Below are positions 51,889 to 60,415 of a stretch of 64,000 nucleotides of DNA, piece after piece. The stretch lies in the NCBI RefSeq assembly GCF_002224125.1, contig NZ_NCSM01000011.1, positions 447,282 through 511,281 of the forward strand, given 5' to 3'. Position 1 is the stretch's first letter. The number at the start of each line of letters is the position of its first letter. Made by a program: the position numbers and the translations under genes. The DNA is from Streptomyces sp. NBS 14/10. GTDB taxonomy: Bacteria; Actinomycetota; Actinomycetes; Streptomycetales; Streptomycetaceae. The notes below the pieces were generated by a model. It searched no databases. It worked only from the letters and a program-made list of their open reading frames with translations, and was not told the DNA's origin.

Positions 51889-52442
51889 TCGAGGGTCTGG
51901 ACGCGGAAGGCTATGTGCCAGCCGAGCGCGTCTTTGACCAGCCGGGCCCCGGTGATCCGGTTGTCGGTATTGGCGTGCTTTCCCGTAGGGAGGTCTTTGG
52001 TCCAGCGGAACCGGACCCGGCCGAGCTTGGGGATGTTGACCATGCCCCAGCGGCGGTGCACCCGGGTGATGTGCAGGTCCCGGCCCTGAGGGATGTCCAC
52101 GGACATCACGGTGCGGAAGCGGGCTTTGAAGTCCGGGGGCCCGTGCGGCCTTCCCAGCAGTTCTTCCATGCCTGGAAGTACGTCTTGAGTACAGCCTGGG
52201 CGGCCTGGGCGGGGAGCGCGGCGAGCCAGTCGATCTCCTTGCGGGCCTGGCGGATCGCCGCGTCCGCCGCCGCGAGGGAACGCTTATCCCTGGGCAGCAT
52301 CGTCCACCAGTCGTGCAGCAGATTCCACAAGGTCCGGCCCGCGTGTGCCTGACCGTCCATGAGCTGGACCTGCGCAGGTCGTCAGTGCCAGCCGAGCGCG
52401 GTGCCCGAACTGCCGCTTCTCGCATGCACGTTCCGTGGTCAT
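51889..52442 (-). pseudogene. tnpB: tnpB (IS200/IS605 OrfB), frameshifted and truncated
   Basis: Starting at the ATG at 52442, three frames must be joined to read a TnpB. First comes TTERACEKRQFGHRARLALT. After a shift near 52,365 it continues MDGQAHAGRTLWNLLHDWW to TYFQAWKNCWEG. After another shift near 52,150 it reads PPDFKARFRTVMSVDIPQGR, FRWTKDLPTGKH, and LGWHIAFRVQTLEP. The RuvC motifs and zinc ribbon that should follow are missing from this strand. It cannot make a working nuclease. Confidence 0.75.
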
Positions 52443-52464
52443 GTGACTACGATACATTTGGTTT

Positions 52465-52894
52465 ATGTCGCCGCGCTGGAAGCCGAATCCCGATGTACGC
52501 ACCGGACGCCACGTGGTCCACAACCTGCACGTTCCATTTGGTTTTCGTCACCAAGTACCGACGGCGGGCATTCACCAGCGACATGCTGACCAGGTGCGAG
52601 GAGATCATGCGTGAGGTGTGCGGGGACTTCGAAGCGGAGCTCAAACAGTTCAACGGCGAGGAAGACCACGTACACCTGCTCGTGCACTACCCACCCAAGG
52701 TCCAGCTCTCCAAGCTGGTCAACTCCCTCAAAGGCGTCTCGTCGCGCTACCTGCGCAAGGAGTACGACGCTCACGTACGCCGCCACCTGTGGGGCGGACA
52801 CTTCTGGTCCGGCTCCTACTTCGCCGGATCATGCGGCGGGGCACCACTGACCGTCGTACGCCAGTACATCGAGAACCAGCACCGCCCCGTGTAG
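52465..52894 (+). pseudogene. tnpA: tnpA (IS200/IS605 Y1 transposase), 5' frameshift
   Basis: The catalytic core is intact: the HUH motif in EEDHVHLLVHYPPKV, KLVNSLKGVSSRYLRKEYD, and the nucleophile tyrosine in TVVRQYIENQ. The natural start at 52465 (SPRWKPNPDVRTGRHVVHN) lies in a different frame from the core; one extra base near 52,530 separates LHV from HLVFVTKYRR. An in-frame ATG at 52493 could still start a product with a foreign N-terminus, so residual activity cannot be excluded. Confidence 0.75.
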
Positions 52895-52915
52895 CCGACC
52901 GAGGCCACCAGTGCC

Positions 52916-52937
52916 GACCCGTGCTCACGTGCGGGTC
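52916..52937. repeat. Subterminal hairpin of the IS200/IS605 element (outer to tnpA)
   Basis: GACCCG (52916-52921) pairs with CGGGTC (52932-52937) across a 10-base loop, just after the tnpA stop. TnpA proteins recognise such single-strand hairpins. Confidence 0.45.
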
Positions 52938-52964
52938 AGAGCAATGTCGGGATGCGCTTCACCA

Positions 52965-52980
52965 CCGCCCTGAAGGGCGG
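52965..52980. repeat. End hairpin of the IS200/IS605 element
   Basis: CCGCCC-TGAA-GGGCGG is a perfect 6-bp stem with a tetraloop near the likely element end. It is followed within about 20 bp by recognisable host coding sequence. Confidence 0.55.
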
Positions 52981-53000
52981 CGCACTGCGCAAGATCAAAG

Positions 53001-54014
53001 GTAGACGCCACCGACAGCGACCGCTGGCCGGGGCGGGACCACACCGTCCGGACAGACGCATACCGCGTGCGCCCAGCCATCGCTGTTCCACTGTGCGCTG
53101 GAGGGAGGGCCCTCGGTGCGGTGACGCTTCTGCGGCATCGGCCACCCCGCGCTTCGACACCGACGATCTCGCTCTCGCCGAGGAGATCGGGACACGGGCC
53201 GCAATCTGCCTGGACAACGCCCGACGGTACGTCCGTGAACGCGACACCGAGCTGGTCTTGCAGCGCAGCCTCTTGCCGAGACATATGCCCGAGCTCGCCG
53301 CGGCCGAGATGGCGAGCCGATACATCCCGGCGAGCCACAGCGCCGGCATGGGCGGCGACTGGTTCGACGTGATACCGCTGTCCGGCGCTCGCGTCGCGCT
53401 CGTCGTCGGTGACGTCGTCGGGCACGAGCTGCACGCCTCCGCCACCATGACCCGGCTGCGCACCGCCGTGCGCACACTGGCCGACATCGACCTGCAACCC
53501 GACGAACTCCTCACCCACCTCGACGACGTCGTCCTTCGGCTCAGCACCGAAGGCAGACCCGTACACGAGGCCGTGGGTGCACCGGATTCCGACGACACCG
53601 CAGGAGAGGTGGGAACAACCTGCCTCTACGCGGCCTACGATCCCATCGCCGGCCGCTGCACCCTCGCGAGCGCCGGCCACCTTCCACCCGCCGTCGTCAC
53701 ACCGGATCATCACGCCCAGATCGTCGACACTCCCTTGGGCCCTTCCCTCGGCCTGGGGAACCTGCCTTTCGAATCAGTGGACGTGCACGTGCCGGAAGGC
53801 AGTCTCCTGGCCCTCTACACGGACGGCCTCATCCGCGAGCACGACAGCGACCCGGAGAGCGGACTCCAGGAGCTGCTGCGAGCAAGAAGGCGGCCGCGGC
53901 CTGTTCATCGTCGCCCAGCTCGCCGAACGCTGGGGCACCCGACACGGCCATCATGGCAAGACGATCTGGGCGGAACTGATCACGGGCCCCGCCGCGGCTT
54001 ATCAGGCCGCGTAG
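53001..54014 (+). pseudogene. SpoIIE-type PP2C phosphatase, truncated, frameshifted and internally deleted
   Basis: Three pieces of a Streptomyces stress-signalling phosphatase line up. First is part of a GAF domain (RVRPAIAVPLCAGGRALGAV) in the frame opening at 53001. Near 53,145 the frame shifts and the GAF end and PP2C domain follow (PRFDTDDLALAEEIGTRAAI; LVLQRSLLPRHMPE; GGDWFDVIPLSGARVALVVG; LYTDGLIREH). Near 53,883 the frame shifts again and jumps to the end of an HATPase domain (EGGRGLFIVAQLAERWGTRH). About 100 codons of the PP2C-HATPase joint are missing. The N-terminus is cut by the IS element. Confidence 0.72.
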
Positions 54015-54027
54015 TTCACGGCTCCCG

Positions 54028-54834
54028 TCAGTCCGGTCGGGCGACGAGGACTTCCACACCTTTGCTCTGCAGCGAGTCGAGGTCCGGCTCCGGGATGTCG
54101 GCATCGACGATGACCAGGTCGAAGGCGGTAACCGGTGCGAGTTGGTACAGCCCACGTCGTCGGAACTTGGTGTGGTCGACCAGGAGGACCCTACGGTCGC
54201 ATGCCTCCATCAAGGCTCGTTTGACCGCCACTGTCTCCTGGGACTGGTGGTAGCAGTGACCGCGGGTGATGGCGGTCGTGGAGGCGAACAGGACGTCGGC
54301 GTGCAGGGTGCTGACCGCGTCGACGGTCCGGATGCCGAGGAAGGCGTCGTAGGCCGGGTAGTACAAGCCGCCCAGTGATATCAGATCGATTCCGGCGCTG
54401 CCGGCCAGAAGCTGGGTGACGGGCACGAAGTTGGTGATGACGGTCAGCGGTGCCCGCTGCGGGAGCAGTCCGACGAGGGCGAGGGCGGACGTGCTGTCGT
54501 CGATCACGATGGACTGACCTGGTTTGACGAAGGTCAGCGCGGCACGCGCGAGCATGCTCTTCTGTGCCACCATGGCTTGGGTGCGATGCCGGACGTCACC
54601 GTGGAATGCCGTCGATGGCTGTGCGGTTGCCCCGCCACGCACCTTTCTGAGCCATCCCTTGGCCTGTAGGTAGTCCAGGTCGCGACGGATGGTCATCGGG
54701 GTGACGCCGAACTCGTCGGCAAGCTGCTCGATGCGGACGAAGCCTTCGTCGACGACGCGTGTTTTGATCCGCTCCCGCCTGTCGCTCGGCCCCCGACCGC
54801 CTTCGTCGGCGGCCGGGTGTTCGTTTGCCTCCAT
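54028..54834 (-). CDS. DeoR-family transcriptional regulator
   Basis: A 268-residue DeoR-type sugar repressor. The helix-turn-helix is VRIEQLADEFGVTPMTIRRD at about residues 33-52. A sugar-phosphate-sensing domain follows (VIDDSTSALALVGLLP; GGLYYPAYDAFLG; LVDHTKFRRRGL). AGGGAG precedes the ATG at 54834. It diverges from the ribose-type ABC importer across a 316-bp gap that carries direct repeats, so it very probably represses that importer. Confidence 0.9.
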   Translation of the reverse strand: MEANEHPAADEGGRGPSDRRERIKTRVVDEGFVRIEQLADEFGVTPMTIRRDLDYLQAKGWLRKVRGGATAQPSTAFHGDVRHRTQAMVAQKSMLARAALTFVKPGQSIVIDDSTSALALVGLLPQRAPLTVITNFVPVTQLLAGSAGIDLISLGGLYYPAYDAFLGIRTVDAVSTLHADVLFASTTAITRGHCYHQSQETVAVKRALMEACDRRVLLVDHTKFRRRGLYQLAPVTAFDLVIVDADIPEPDLDSLQSKGVEVLVARPD

Positions 54835-55150
54835 GAGACTCCCTGTTCGATTGATGTGAAGAGAACATCCTCGCGCGCACCGGACTCCGCCTGCCGACTG
54901 CGGGACTTCCACCTGGAGAGAAGCTGTGACAGCCGGGCATGCCGTGTGTTCCCCCTGGGAAGTGAGGTATGCCGCTGTTCAGCCACGCAAGGTAATCGAA
55001 CACTTCAGGTGATCGAATTCCCAGCAACTCATGTTCGTTTCCGGCCGCCTGTTGACTCTCCCGATGACCGTCACGTTACTTGTGCGCTACGTCTTTGTGC
55101 GTTGTGACATAGCTACCGGTTCGCGGCGGCCCAGGATCAAGGAGTGGAAC
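54835..55150. promoter_or_regulatory. Divergent control region of DeoR gene and ABC importer
   Basis: Direct repeats TAATCGAA (54993-55000) and TGATCGAA (55010-55017) lie 17 bp apart. A promoter candidate for the importer follows: TTGACT (55052-55057) and GTTACT (55075-55080) with a 17-bp spacer. Nothing protein-coding is seen. Confidence 0.5.
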
Positions 55151-56215
55151 ATGAGGAGAACGGCCAATGGTGCTCTCATCGGCGTCATCGCCCTGAGTGT
55201 CCTCACCGCATGCGCCGAGGAACCGACCAAGGCCACCCAGGGGAAGGACGCGACGGGCAAGGTCGCGTTCCTGATGCCCGACCTCGCCTCCACCCGCTAC
55301 GAACAGTACGACGCCCCGCTGTTCAAGAAGCGCATGGCCGAGCTGTGCTCGGGCTGCAAGGTGATCTACCAGAATGCCAACAGCGACGCCTCGCTTCAGC
55401 AGCAGCAGGCGAACTCCGCGATGACTCAGGGCGCGAAGGTGATAGTCCTCGACCCGGTCGACTCGACCGCGGCGGCGACGATCGTACAGACGGCGCAGTC
55501 CCAGGGTGTCAAGGTGGTCGCCTACGACCGGCCCATTGTCGCGAAGCCGGCGGACTTCTACGTCTCGTTCGACAACGAGGCGATCGGCGCGTCGATCGGG
55601 CAGTCGCTGATCGATCACCTGAAGACGACCAAGGCCAAGGGTGGCCTGCTCGAGGTCAACGGGTCTCCCACCGACGCCGCCGCCGGGCTGATCAAGAAGG
55701 GCATCCACAAGGCCGTCGACGACAGCGGGTTCAAGCTGCTCGCCGAGTACGACGCGCCGAAGTGGTCGCCGGAGAAGGCACAGCAGTGGGTGAGCGGCCA
55801 GATCGCACAGTACAAGGGCCGGATCGCCGGCGTGGTGGCGGCCAACGACGGCACCGGCGGGGGCACGATCGCCGCGTTCAAGGCGGCGGCTGAACAGGTC
55901 CCGCCGGTCACGGGCAACGACGCCGAACTGGCGGCGGTGCAGCGCATCATCTCCGGGGACCAGTACAACACCATCTCCAAGCCGATCAAGACCGTCGCCG
56001 AGGCCGCCGCGAACGTCGCCCACGAGCTGATGCAGGGGAAGAAGCCCAAGGCCGACACCACGCTGTTCGACACGCCTTCCCAGCTGTTCCAGCCGACCGT
56101 CGTGACGCAGGAGAACCTCAAGAAGGTCATCTTCGGCCCCGACGGAGTGCTCAAGACCAAGGACGTGTGCACCAAGCAGTACGCCGCCGACTGCCGCCGA
56201 CTGGGCATCAACTAG
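55151..56215 (+). CDS. Ribose/xylose-type ABC sugar-binding lipoprotein
   Basis: A 354-residue periplasmic-binding-protein type 1 (RbsB/XylF-like). The lipobox is LTAC (Cys21). The mature fold shows KVAFLMPDLASTRYEQYDAP, GAKVIVLDPVDSTAA, VVAYDRPI and GVVAANDGTGGGTIAAFKAA. AAGGAG precedes the ATG at 55151. The motif set resembles XylF more than RbsB. It feeds the ATPase and permease that follow; the sugar is not determined. Confidence 0.92.
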   Translation: MRRTANGALIGVIALSVLTACAEEPTKATQGKDATGKVAFLMPDLASTRYEQYDAPLFKKRMAELCSGCKVIYQNANSDASLQQQQANSAMTQGAKVIVLDPVDSTAAATIVQTAQSQGVKVVAYDRPIVAKPADFYVSFDNEAIGASIGQSLIDHLKTTKAKGGLLEVNGSPTDAAAGLIKKGIHKAVDDSGFKLLAEYDAPKWSPEKAQQWVSGQIAQYKGRIAGVVAANDGTGGGTIAAFKAAAEQVPPVTGNDAELAAVQRIISGDQYNTISKPIKTVAEAAANVAHELMQGKKPKADTTLFDTPSQLFQPTVVTQENLKKVIFGPDGVLKTKDVCTKQYAADCRRLGIN

Positions 56216-56243
56216 CGGTTTTCGCCTTGGAGGAGAGCGGGCC

Positions 56244-57065
56244 ATGAGTACGGGCACAGCGGTTCCCCGCGAGACCACGGACACCGCGTTGTCACTGCGG
56301 GGCATCTGCAAGCACTTCGGCGCGGTCGCCGCGCTCACCGACATCGACCTCGATGTCGCGGCCGGCGAGGTGGTGGCCATCGTCGGGGACAACGGGGCCG
56401 GCAAGTCCACGCTCGTGAAAGTCCTTTCCGGAGTCTACGCGGCCGACGCGGGGAAGATCTTCTTTCACGGCGACGAGGTCTCCCTGGGCTCGCCCGCAGA
56501 GGCCCACGCCATGGGGATAGCCACGGTCTTCCAGGACCTGGCGCTGTGCGAGAACCTCGACGTCAAGGCGAACCTGTTCCTGGGCCAGGAACTCCGGCCG
56601 TGGATGCTGGACGAGGTCGCCATGGAGAAGCGCTCGTGGGAGCTGCTGCACGAGCTGTCGGCGAAGATCCCGACACTCGACGTACCGGTGGCCGCTCTCT
56701 CGGGCGGTCAGCGGCAGACGGTCGCCATCGCGCGGTCACTGCTCAGCAGCCCCAAGGTCGTCCTGCTCGACGAACCGACGGCGGCCCTGGGCGTCGCACA
56801 GACGGCCGAGGTGCTGAACCTGGTCGAGCGGCTCAAGGACAACGGACTCGGCGTGGTGATGATCAGCCACAACATGGAGGACGTCCGGGCGGTCGCCGAC
56901 CGTGTCGCCGTCCTCAGGCTGGGCCGCAACAACGGCGTGTTCGACGCCAGGGACGTCTCGTCCGAGGAGATCGTCGCCGCGATCACCGGCGCGGCCGACA
57001 ACGTGGTGTCACGGCGGGCCGCCCGCCACACGCTCGCCCAGCGGGAAGAGAAGGAACAGCTGTGA
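56244..57065 (+). CDS. Sugar ABC transporter ATPase (single-domain, XylG/RbsA-like half)
   Basis: A 273-residue ATPase with Walker A GDNGAGKSTLVKVL, Q-loop VFQDLALCENLDV, signature LSGGQRQTVAIARSL, Walker B VVLLDEPTAAL and H-loop VMISHNMEDVRAV. RbsA and XylG have two ATPase domains; this has one, so it must work as a homodimer, as in FrcA-like systems. The end overlaps the permease start by 4 bp. Confidence 0.93.
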   Translation: MSTGTAVPRETTDTALSLRGICKHFGAVAALTDIDLDVAAGEVVAIVGDNGAGKSTLVKVLSGVYAADAGKIFFHGDEVSLGSPAEAHAMGIATVFQDLALCENLDVKANLFLGQELRPWMLDEVAMEKRSWELLHELSAKIPTLDVPVAALSGGQRQTVAIARSLLSSPKVVLLDEPTAALGVAQTAEVLNLVERLKDNGLGVVMISHNMEDVRAVADRVAVLRLGRNNGVFDARDVSSEEIVAAITGAADNVVSRRAARHTLAQREEKEQL

Positions 57066-58315
57066 GTACTGCTGAGGACAATCGGGTGGCGCCGCCCGCC
57101 GATCTGCGAGACGAGCGTCTCGCGACCCCGCGGGACATCGCCGACCACGTTCGGGCGGGAGTGCGCCGGGTCCGGGACGGAGACCTGGGCGCGCTGCCCG
57201 TCATCGCGGGCATCGTGGTGATCTGGACCATCTTCCAGCTGCTTAACCCCACGTTCCTGTCCAGCACCAACCTGGTGAACCTGTCCTTCGACATGGTTCC
57301 GATCGGCGTCATCGCGCTGGGGATCGTGTGCGTCCTGCTGGTCGGCCAGATCGACCTCTCCGTGGGATCGGTCAGCGGCCTGTCGGGGGCGATCACCGCC
57401 GTCGTGATGGTCCGGTTCGAGCAGCCGACCTGGCTGGCCGTCCTCGCGGCCCTCGCCGCGAGTTGCCTGATCGGGTGGCTCTACGGTCAGGGGTTCAACC
57501 GCGTCGGGGTGCCCAGCTTCGTGGTCACCCTGGCCGGTCTGCTGGCCTTCCTCGGGGTGCAACTGCTGGTGCTGCAGGGTGAGAACGCGATCAACCTCCC
57601 CTTCGACTCCACCCTCGTCAAGTTCGCGCAGCTGTGGTTCGTCCCCGACTGGCTGGCCTACACGCTGGCGGTGGCGGCGGGGGCGGGGTACTCCGCCGCC
57701 GGCTGGGTGCGCGCCCGTACGCGGCGCCGCGCGGGACTCTCGGCGCAGTCGCCGCGGTGGCTCATCGCGAAGTCGGTACTGCTGCTGGCCGCGCTGCTGT
57801 TCATGGTCTCCTACCTGTGCCGCACCCGTGGCGTCGCCTGGATGTTCGTCCTCTTCGTCGCCCTGGTGCTGGCGCTGCACTATGTGCTCACCCGGACCAA
57901 GTACGGGCGGTCCGTCTACGCGGTCGGCGGCAATGCAGAGGCCGCCCGCAGGGCGGGGATCAATGTGCGGGGCGTGTACACGTCGGTGTTCGTCATCTGT
58001 TCCAGCCTGGCCGCGCTCGGCGGAGTCCTGGCCGCGTCGCGGCTCGCCGCGGCGAACCAGAGCGCGGGCGGCGGGGACGTCAATCTCAACGCCATCGCCG
58101 CGGCGGTGATCGGCGGCACGAGCCTGTTCGGCGGCCGCGGCTCGGCCTTCGCCGCCCTGCTCGGCACCCTCGTCATTCAGTCAATCTCCAGCGGTCTCAC
58201 CCTGCTCAACCTGGACTCGTCCTACCGGTTCGTGATCACCGGCTTGGTCCTGTTCCTGGCCGTGGGCCTGGATGCCGTAGCCCGCCGGTCGCGGCAGGCA
58301 CACGGCCGGGGGTAG
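57062..58315 (+). CDS. Sugar ABC transporter permease (XylH/RbsC family)
   Basis: A 417-residue permease with 9-11 predicted helices. Family motifs include GQIDLSVGSVSGLSGAITAV, VGGNAEAARRAGINV and IGGTSLFGGRGS. A cytoplasmic loop near residues 215-240 is Arg-rich. The GTG start overlaps the ATPase stop (GTGA). It completes the DeoR-controlled importer. Confidence 0.93.
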   Translation: MSTAEDNRVAPPADLRDERLATPRDIADHVRAGVRRVRDGDLGALPVIAGIVVIWTIFQLLNPTFLSSTNLVNLSFDMVPIGVIALGIVCVLLVGQIDLSVGSVSGLSGAITAVVMVRFEQPTWLAVLAALAASCLIGWLYGQGFNRVGVPSFVVTLAGLLAFLGVQLLVLQGENAINLPFDSTLVKFAQLWFVPDWLAYTLAVAAGAGYSAAGWVRARTRRRAGLSAQSPRWLIAKSVLLLAALLFMVSYLCRTRGVAWMFVLFVALVLALHYVLTRTKYGRSVYAVGGNAEAARRAGINVRGVYTSVFVICSSLAALGGVLAASRLAAANQSAGGGDVNLNAIAAAVIGGTSLFGGRGSAFAALLGTLVIQSISSGLTLLNLDSSYRFVITGLVLFLAVGLDAVARRSRQAHGRG

Positions 58316-58503
58316 AAGGCCGCCTCAGCTGATAGGCGCATTGATGGGACGTCGTCATGGGCTCAGATGTCGTAGACGCACGTCGCATCGACGTGCCCAC
58401 CCCGTGTCGGCCACGTAGCGGATGACAGCGACACGGTCGCCGTAGGATCCAGCCCCAAAGCTTGAGCACAATTTACACACATCCTCTCTACATACTGGGC
58501 TCC

Positions 58504-58588
58504 GATGGTCTAGATTGACCGTGCTTCAGCTGTTCGGGCACGAGGCGACCCGTAATGATCTAGACGACCACTAATGATCTATAGGTCC
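58504..58588. repeat. Three copies of a 17-bp TGATCTAGA-type repeat
   Basis: GATGGTCTAGATTGACC (58504-58520), TAATGATCTAGACGACC (58553-58569) and TAATGATCTATAGGTCC (58572-58588). Copies 2 and 3 are 19 bp apart, close to two helical turns. They are much more AT-rich than the surroundings and look like iterated protein-binding sites. Confidence 0.55.
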
Positions 58589-58709
58589 GGCGCTACGGAA
58601 ATTCTTGGAGCCCGAGAGGGGGGCTTGGGTGCGGGGAGCACCCAAGATTTCGAAGGGTTCCTGCGCACGTTCTTCACGTAGCTCTGAAACAGCTGGGATG
58701 CCATGCGCG

Positions 58710-58798
58710 GGGGGTGGGGGCCTCCCGTGGGAAGGACCGGCGCGGCGGGGGCGGGGGCCCCCGAGGGGAGGGACAGTGCGGGGGGCGGGGGCCTCCCG
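58710..58798 (+). repeat. Three G-tract repeats just upstream of the sugar transferase start
   Basis: GGGGGTGGGGGCCTCCCG (58710-58727), GGGGGCGGGGGCCCCCG (58747-58763) and GGGGGCGGGGGCCTCCCG (58781-58798) recur every 34-37 bp. Runs of five guanines could form G-quadruplexes; each unit can also fold on its own CC(T/C)CCC. Confidence 0.65.
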
Positions 58799-58803
58799 GC
58801 GCG

Positions 58804-60333
58804 ATGAACAGTGTGAGGCGACCACGTCGAACCACTGGGGACCTGGGGGGTTCTGTGCGGCAGGGGGGATTAGTCAGCCCGTTTTCGTCAGAGCGCGGGC
58901 GTCTGGCGAACGGGGCAATCAGTCGGCCCGCGAATGACTGGGAGCAGCGGTACCGACGTACCGTGATCACCAGCGATACCGTGGCCACCGCCATCGTGGT
59001 GGCGGCCATCGGCAACTTCTTCGGGGCCCGGGACGCGGCCAACTGGCACGAGAAGTGGGGGATTCTCGCATTCGGCACCGAACTGCTGGTGCTGGGGGCG
59101 CTCGCGGTGAGCCGGTCGTGGGCTCCGGCCGTACTCGGCCAGGGCGCCGAGGAATTCCGCCGGCTCGGACGCTCACTGTTCACGGCGACCGTCGTACTGG
59201 CACTCGGCGGGATCGCCCTCACCTCGCGCAACATCAAGCTCTGGATCTTCGTAGCGATCCCCGCGATCGCGCTCATCACCATGACCGCGCGGTATCTGCT
59301 GCGCCTCTGGCTGCACAAACAGCGAAAGGAAGGGCGGTGCCTGCGACCGGTGCTCGCTGCCGGGAGCCCGGCCACCGTGCGCGACCTGATCACCCGAACC
59401 CGCAAGTTCCCGCACCTCGGCTGGCGGGTGGACGCGGTGTGCACGACGGACGGTCTCGGGCTCGACGGTGACCGACTGGACGGAGTGCCGGTCGTCGGCC
59501 GGCTGACGGACGTCGCGGGCCATGTCCGCCGCGACGGCTACCGTGTCGTCGCGGTCACACCGGACCCGCACTGGTCACCGGACCGGTTGCAGCGGCTGGC
59601 TTGGAACCTCGAAGGCAGCGACGCCGAGATGGTCGTGGCCCCCGTGCTGATGGAAGTGGCCGGCCCGCGGCTGCACGTCGACGCGGTGCTCGGGATCCCG
59701 CTGCTGCGGGTCAGCATGCCGGCCTTCACCGGGGGGCGCCGGGCGGTCAAAGGGGTCGTCGACCGGATGGGCGCAGCGATCCTGCTGATCCTGTTCGCGC
59801 CGCTGATGGTGTTCGTCGGGCTGCTCGTGCTGGCGGACAGTCGGGGTGGGGCGTTCTACCGCCAGCGCAGGGTCGGCAAGGACGGCCGCGAGTTCACCAT
59901 TCTCAAGTTCCGCACCATGGTCGCCGGGGCTGACGGGGCACGTGCCGCGCTGGCCGACCGCAACGAGGGGGCCGGCCTGCTGTTCAAGGTCCGCCGGGAT
60001 CCGCGGGTGACCCGGGTGGGAGCAGTGCTGCGCCGGTACTCGATCGACGAGCTCCCGCAGCTTTTCAATGTGCTCACCGGATCGATGTCGCTCGTCGGTC
60101 CGCGGCCTCCGTTACCGGAGGAGTCCGCCGCGTACGACCCGGACATCCGGCGGCGGCTGCTGGTCAAGCCCGGGCTCACCGGCCTGTGGCAGATCAGCGG
60201 ACGCAGCGACCTGTCGTGGGAGGAGGCGGTCCGGCTGGACCTTCGGTACGTGGAGGACTGGTCGCTCGCCCTGGACACGGTGATCTTGTGGAAGACGCTG
60301 CGTGCGGTGCTCTACGGGCAGGGGGCCTACTGA
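58804..60333 (+). CDS. Polyprenyl glycosylphosphotransferase (WbaP/EpsE-like) starting exopolysaccharide synthesis
   Basis: A membrane enzyme of about 509 residues that puts the first sugar phosphate on the lipid carrier. Four N-terminal helices (about 50-160) precede a nucleotide-binding-like domain (RPVLAAGSPATVRDLITRTR), then a fifth helix and the bacterial sugar transferase domain (FYRQRRVGKDGREFTILKFR; SIDELPQLFNVLTGSMSLVG; PGLTGLWQISGRSDLSW). The start is uncertain: ATG 58804 lacks a ribosome site, while GTG 58855 follows GGGGGG. In-frame TTA codons at 58870 and 60112 suggest dependence on the bldA tRNA. It heads the cluster that runs to the window edge. Confidence 0.9.
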   Translation: MNSVRRPRRTTGDLGGSVRQGGLVSPFSSERGRLANGAISRPANDWEQRYRRTVITSDTVATAIVVAAIGNFFGARDAANWHEKWGILAFGTELLVLGALAVSRSWAPAVLGQGAEEFRRLGRSLFTATVVLALGGIALTSRNIKLWIFVAIPAIALITMTARYLLRLWLHKQRKEGRCLRPVLAAGSPATVRDLITRTRKFPHLGWRVDAVCTTDGLGLDGDRLDGVPVVGRLTDVAGHVRRDGYRVVAVTPDPHWSPDRLQRLAWNLEGSDAEMVVAPVLMEVAGPRLHVDAVLGIPLLRVSMPAFTGGRRAVKGVVDRMGAAILLILFAPLMVFVGLLVLADSRGGAFYRQRRVGKDGREFTILKFRTMVAGADGARAALADRNEGAGLLFKVRRDPRVTRVGAVLRRYSIDELPQLFNVLTGSMSLVGPRPPLPEESAAYDPDIRRRLLVKPGLTGLWQISGRSDLSWEEAVRLDLRYVEDWSLALDTVILWKTLRAVLYGQGAY

Positions 60334-60415
60334 TGCACGGGGGTCGGCAATTCAACGGTCGCGCCGACGCGCGGACCGCAGGCCAAAAGGGCCTGCTTGG
60401 GGGGAGGAACGAGTC

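Larger units (their letters stand above)
51771..52990. mobile_element. Decayed IS200/IS605 element with divergent tnpA and tnpB
   Basis: Divergent remnants of tnpB (minus) and tnpA (plus) share a 22-bp gap around 52443-52464, the usual IS605 layout. Subterminal hairpins lie beyond tnpA. The element cuts a sugar ABC ATPase on the left and a SpoIIE-type phosphatase on the right. Exact ends are estimates. Confidence 0.65.
58316..58803. other. Repeat-rich region upstream of the exopolysaccharide cluster
   Basis: The 488 bp have no supported gene. They hold three AT-rich repeats of the TGATCTAGA type (58504-58588) and three G-rich repeats (58710-58798). The promoter of the exopolysaccharide cluster must be here, but I find no confident -35/-10 pair. 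Confidence 0.6.

Noticed and set aside
56244..58315. The ABC ATPase tail at 51528 as a fragment of this same importer
   Set aside because: Its sequence differs from the C-terminus of the intact ATPase, so it belonged to another sugar transporter.
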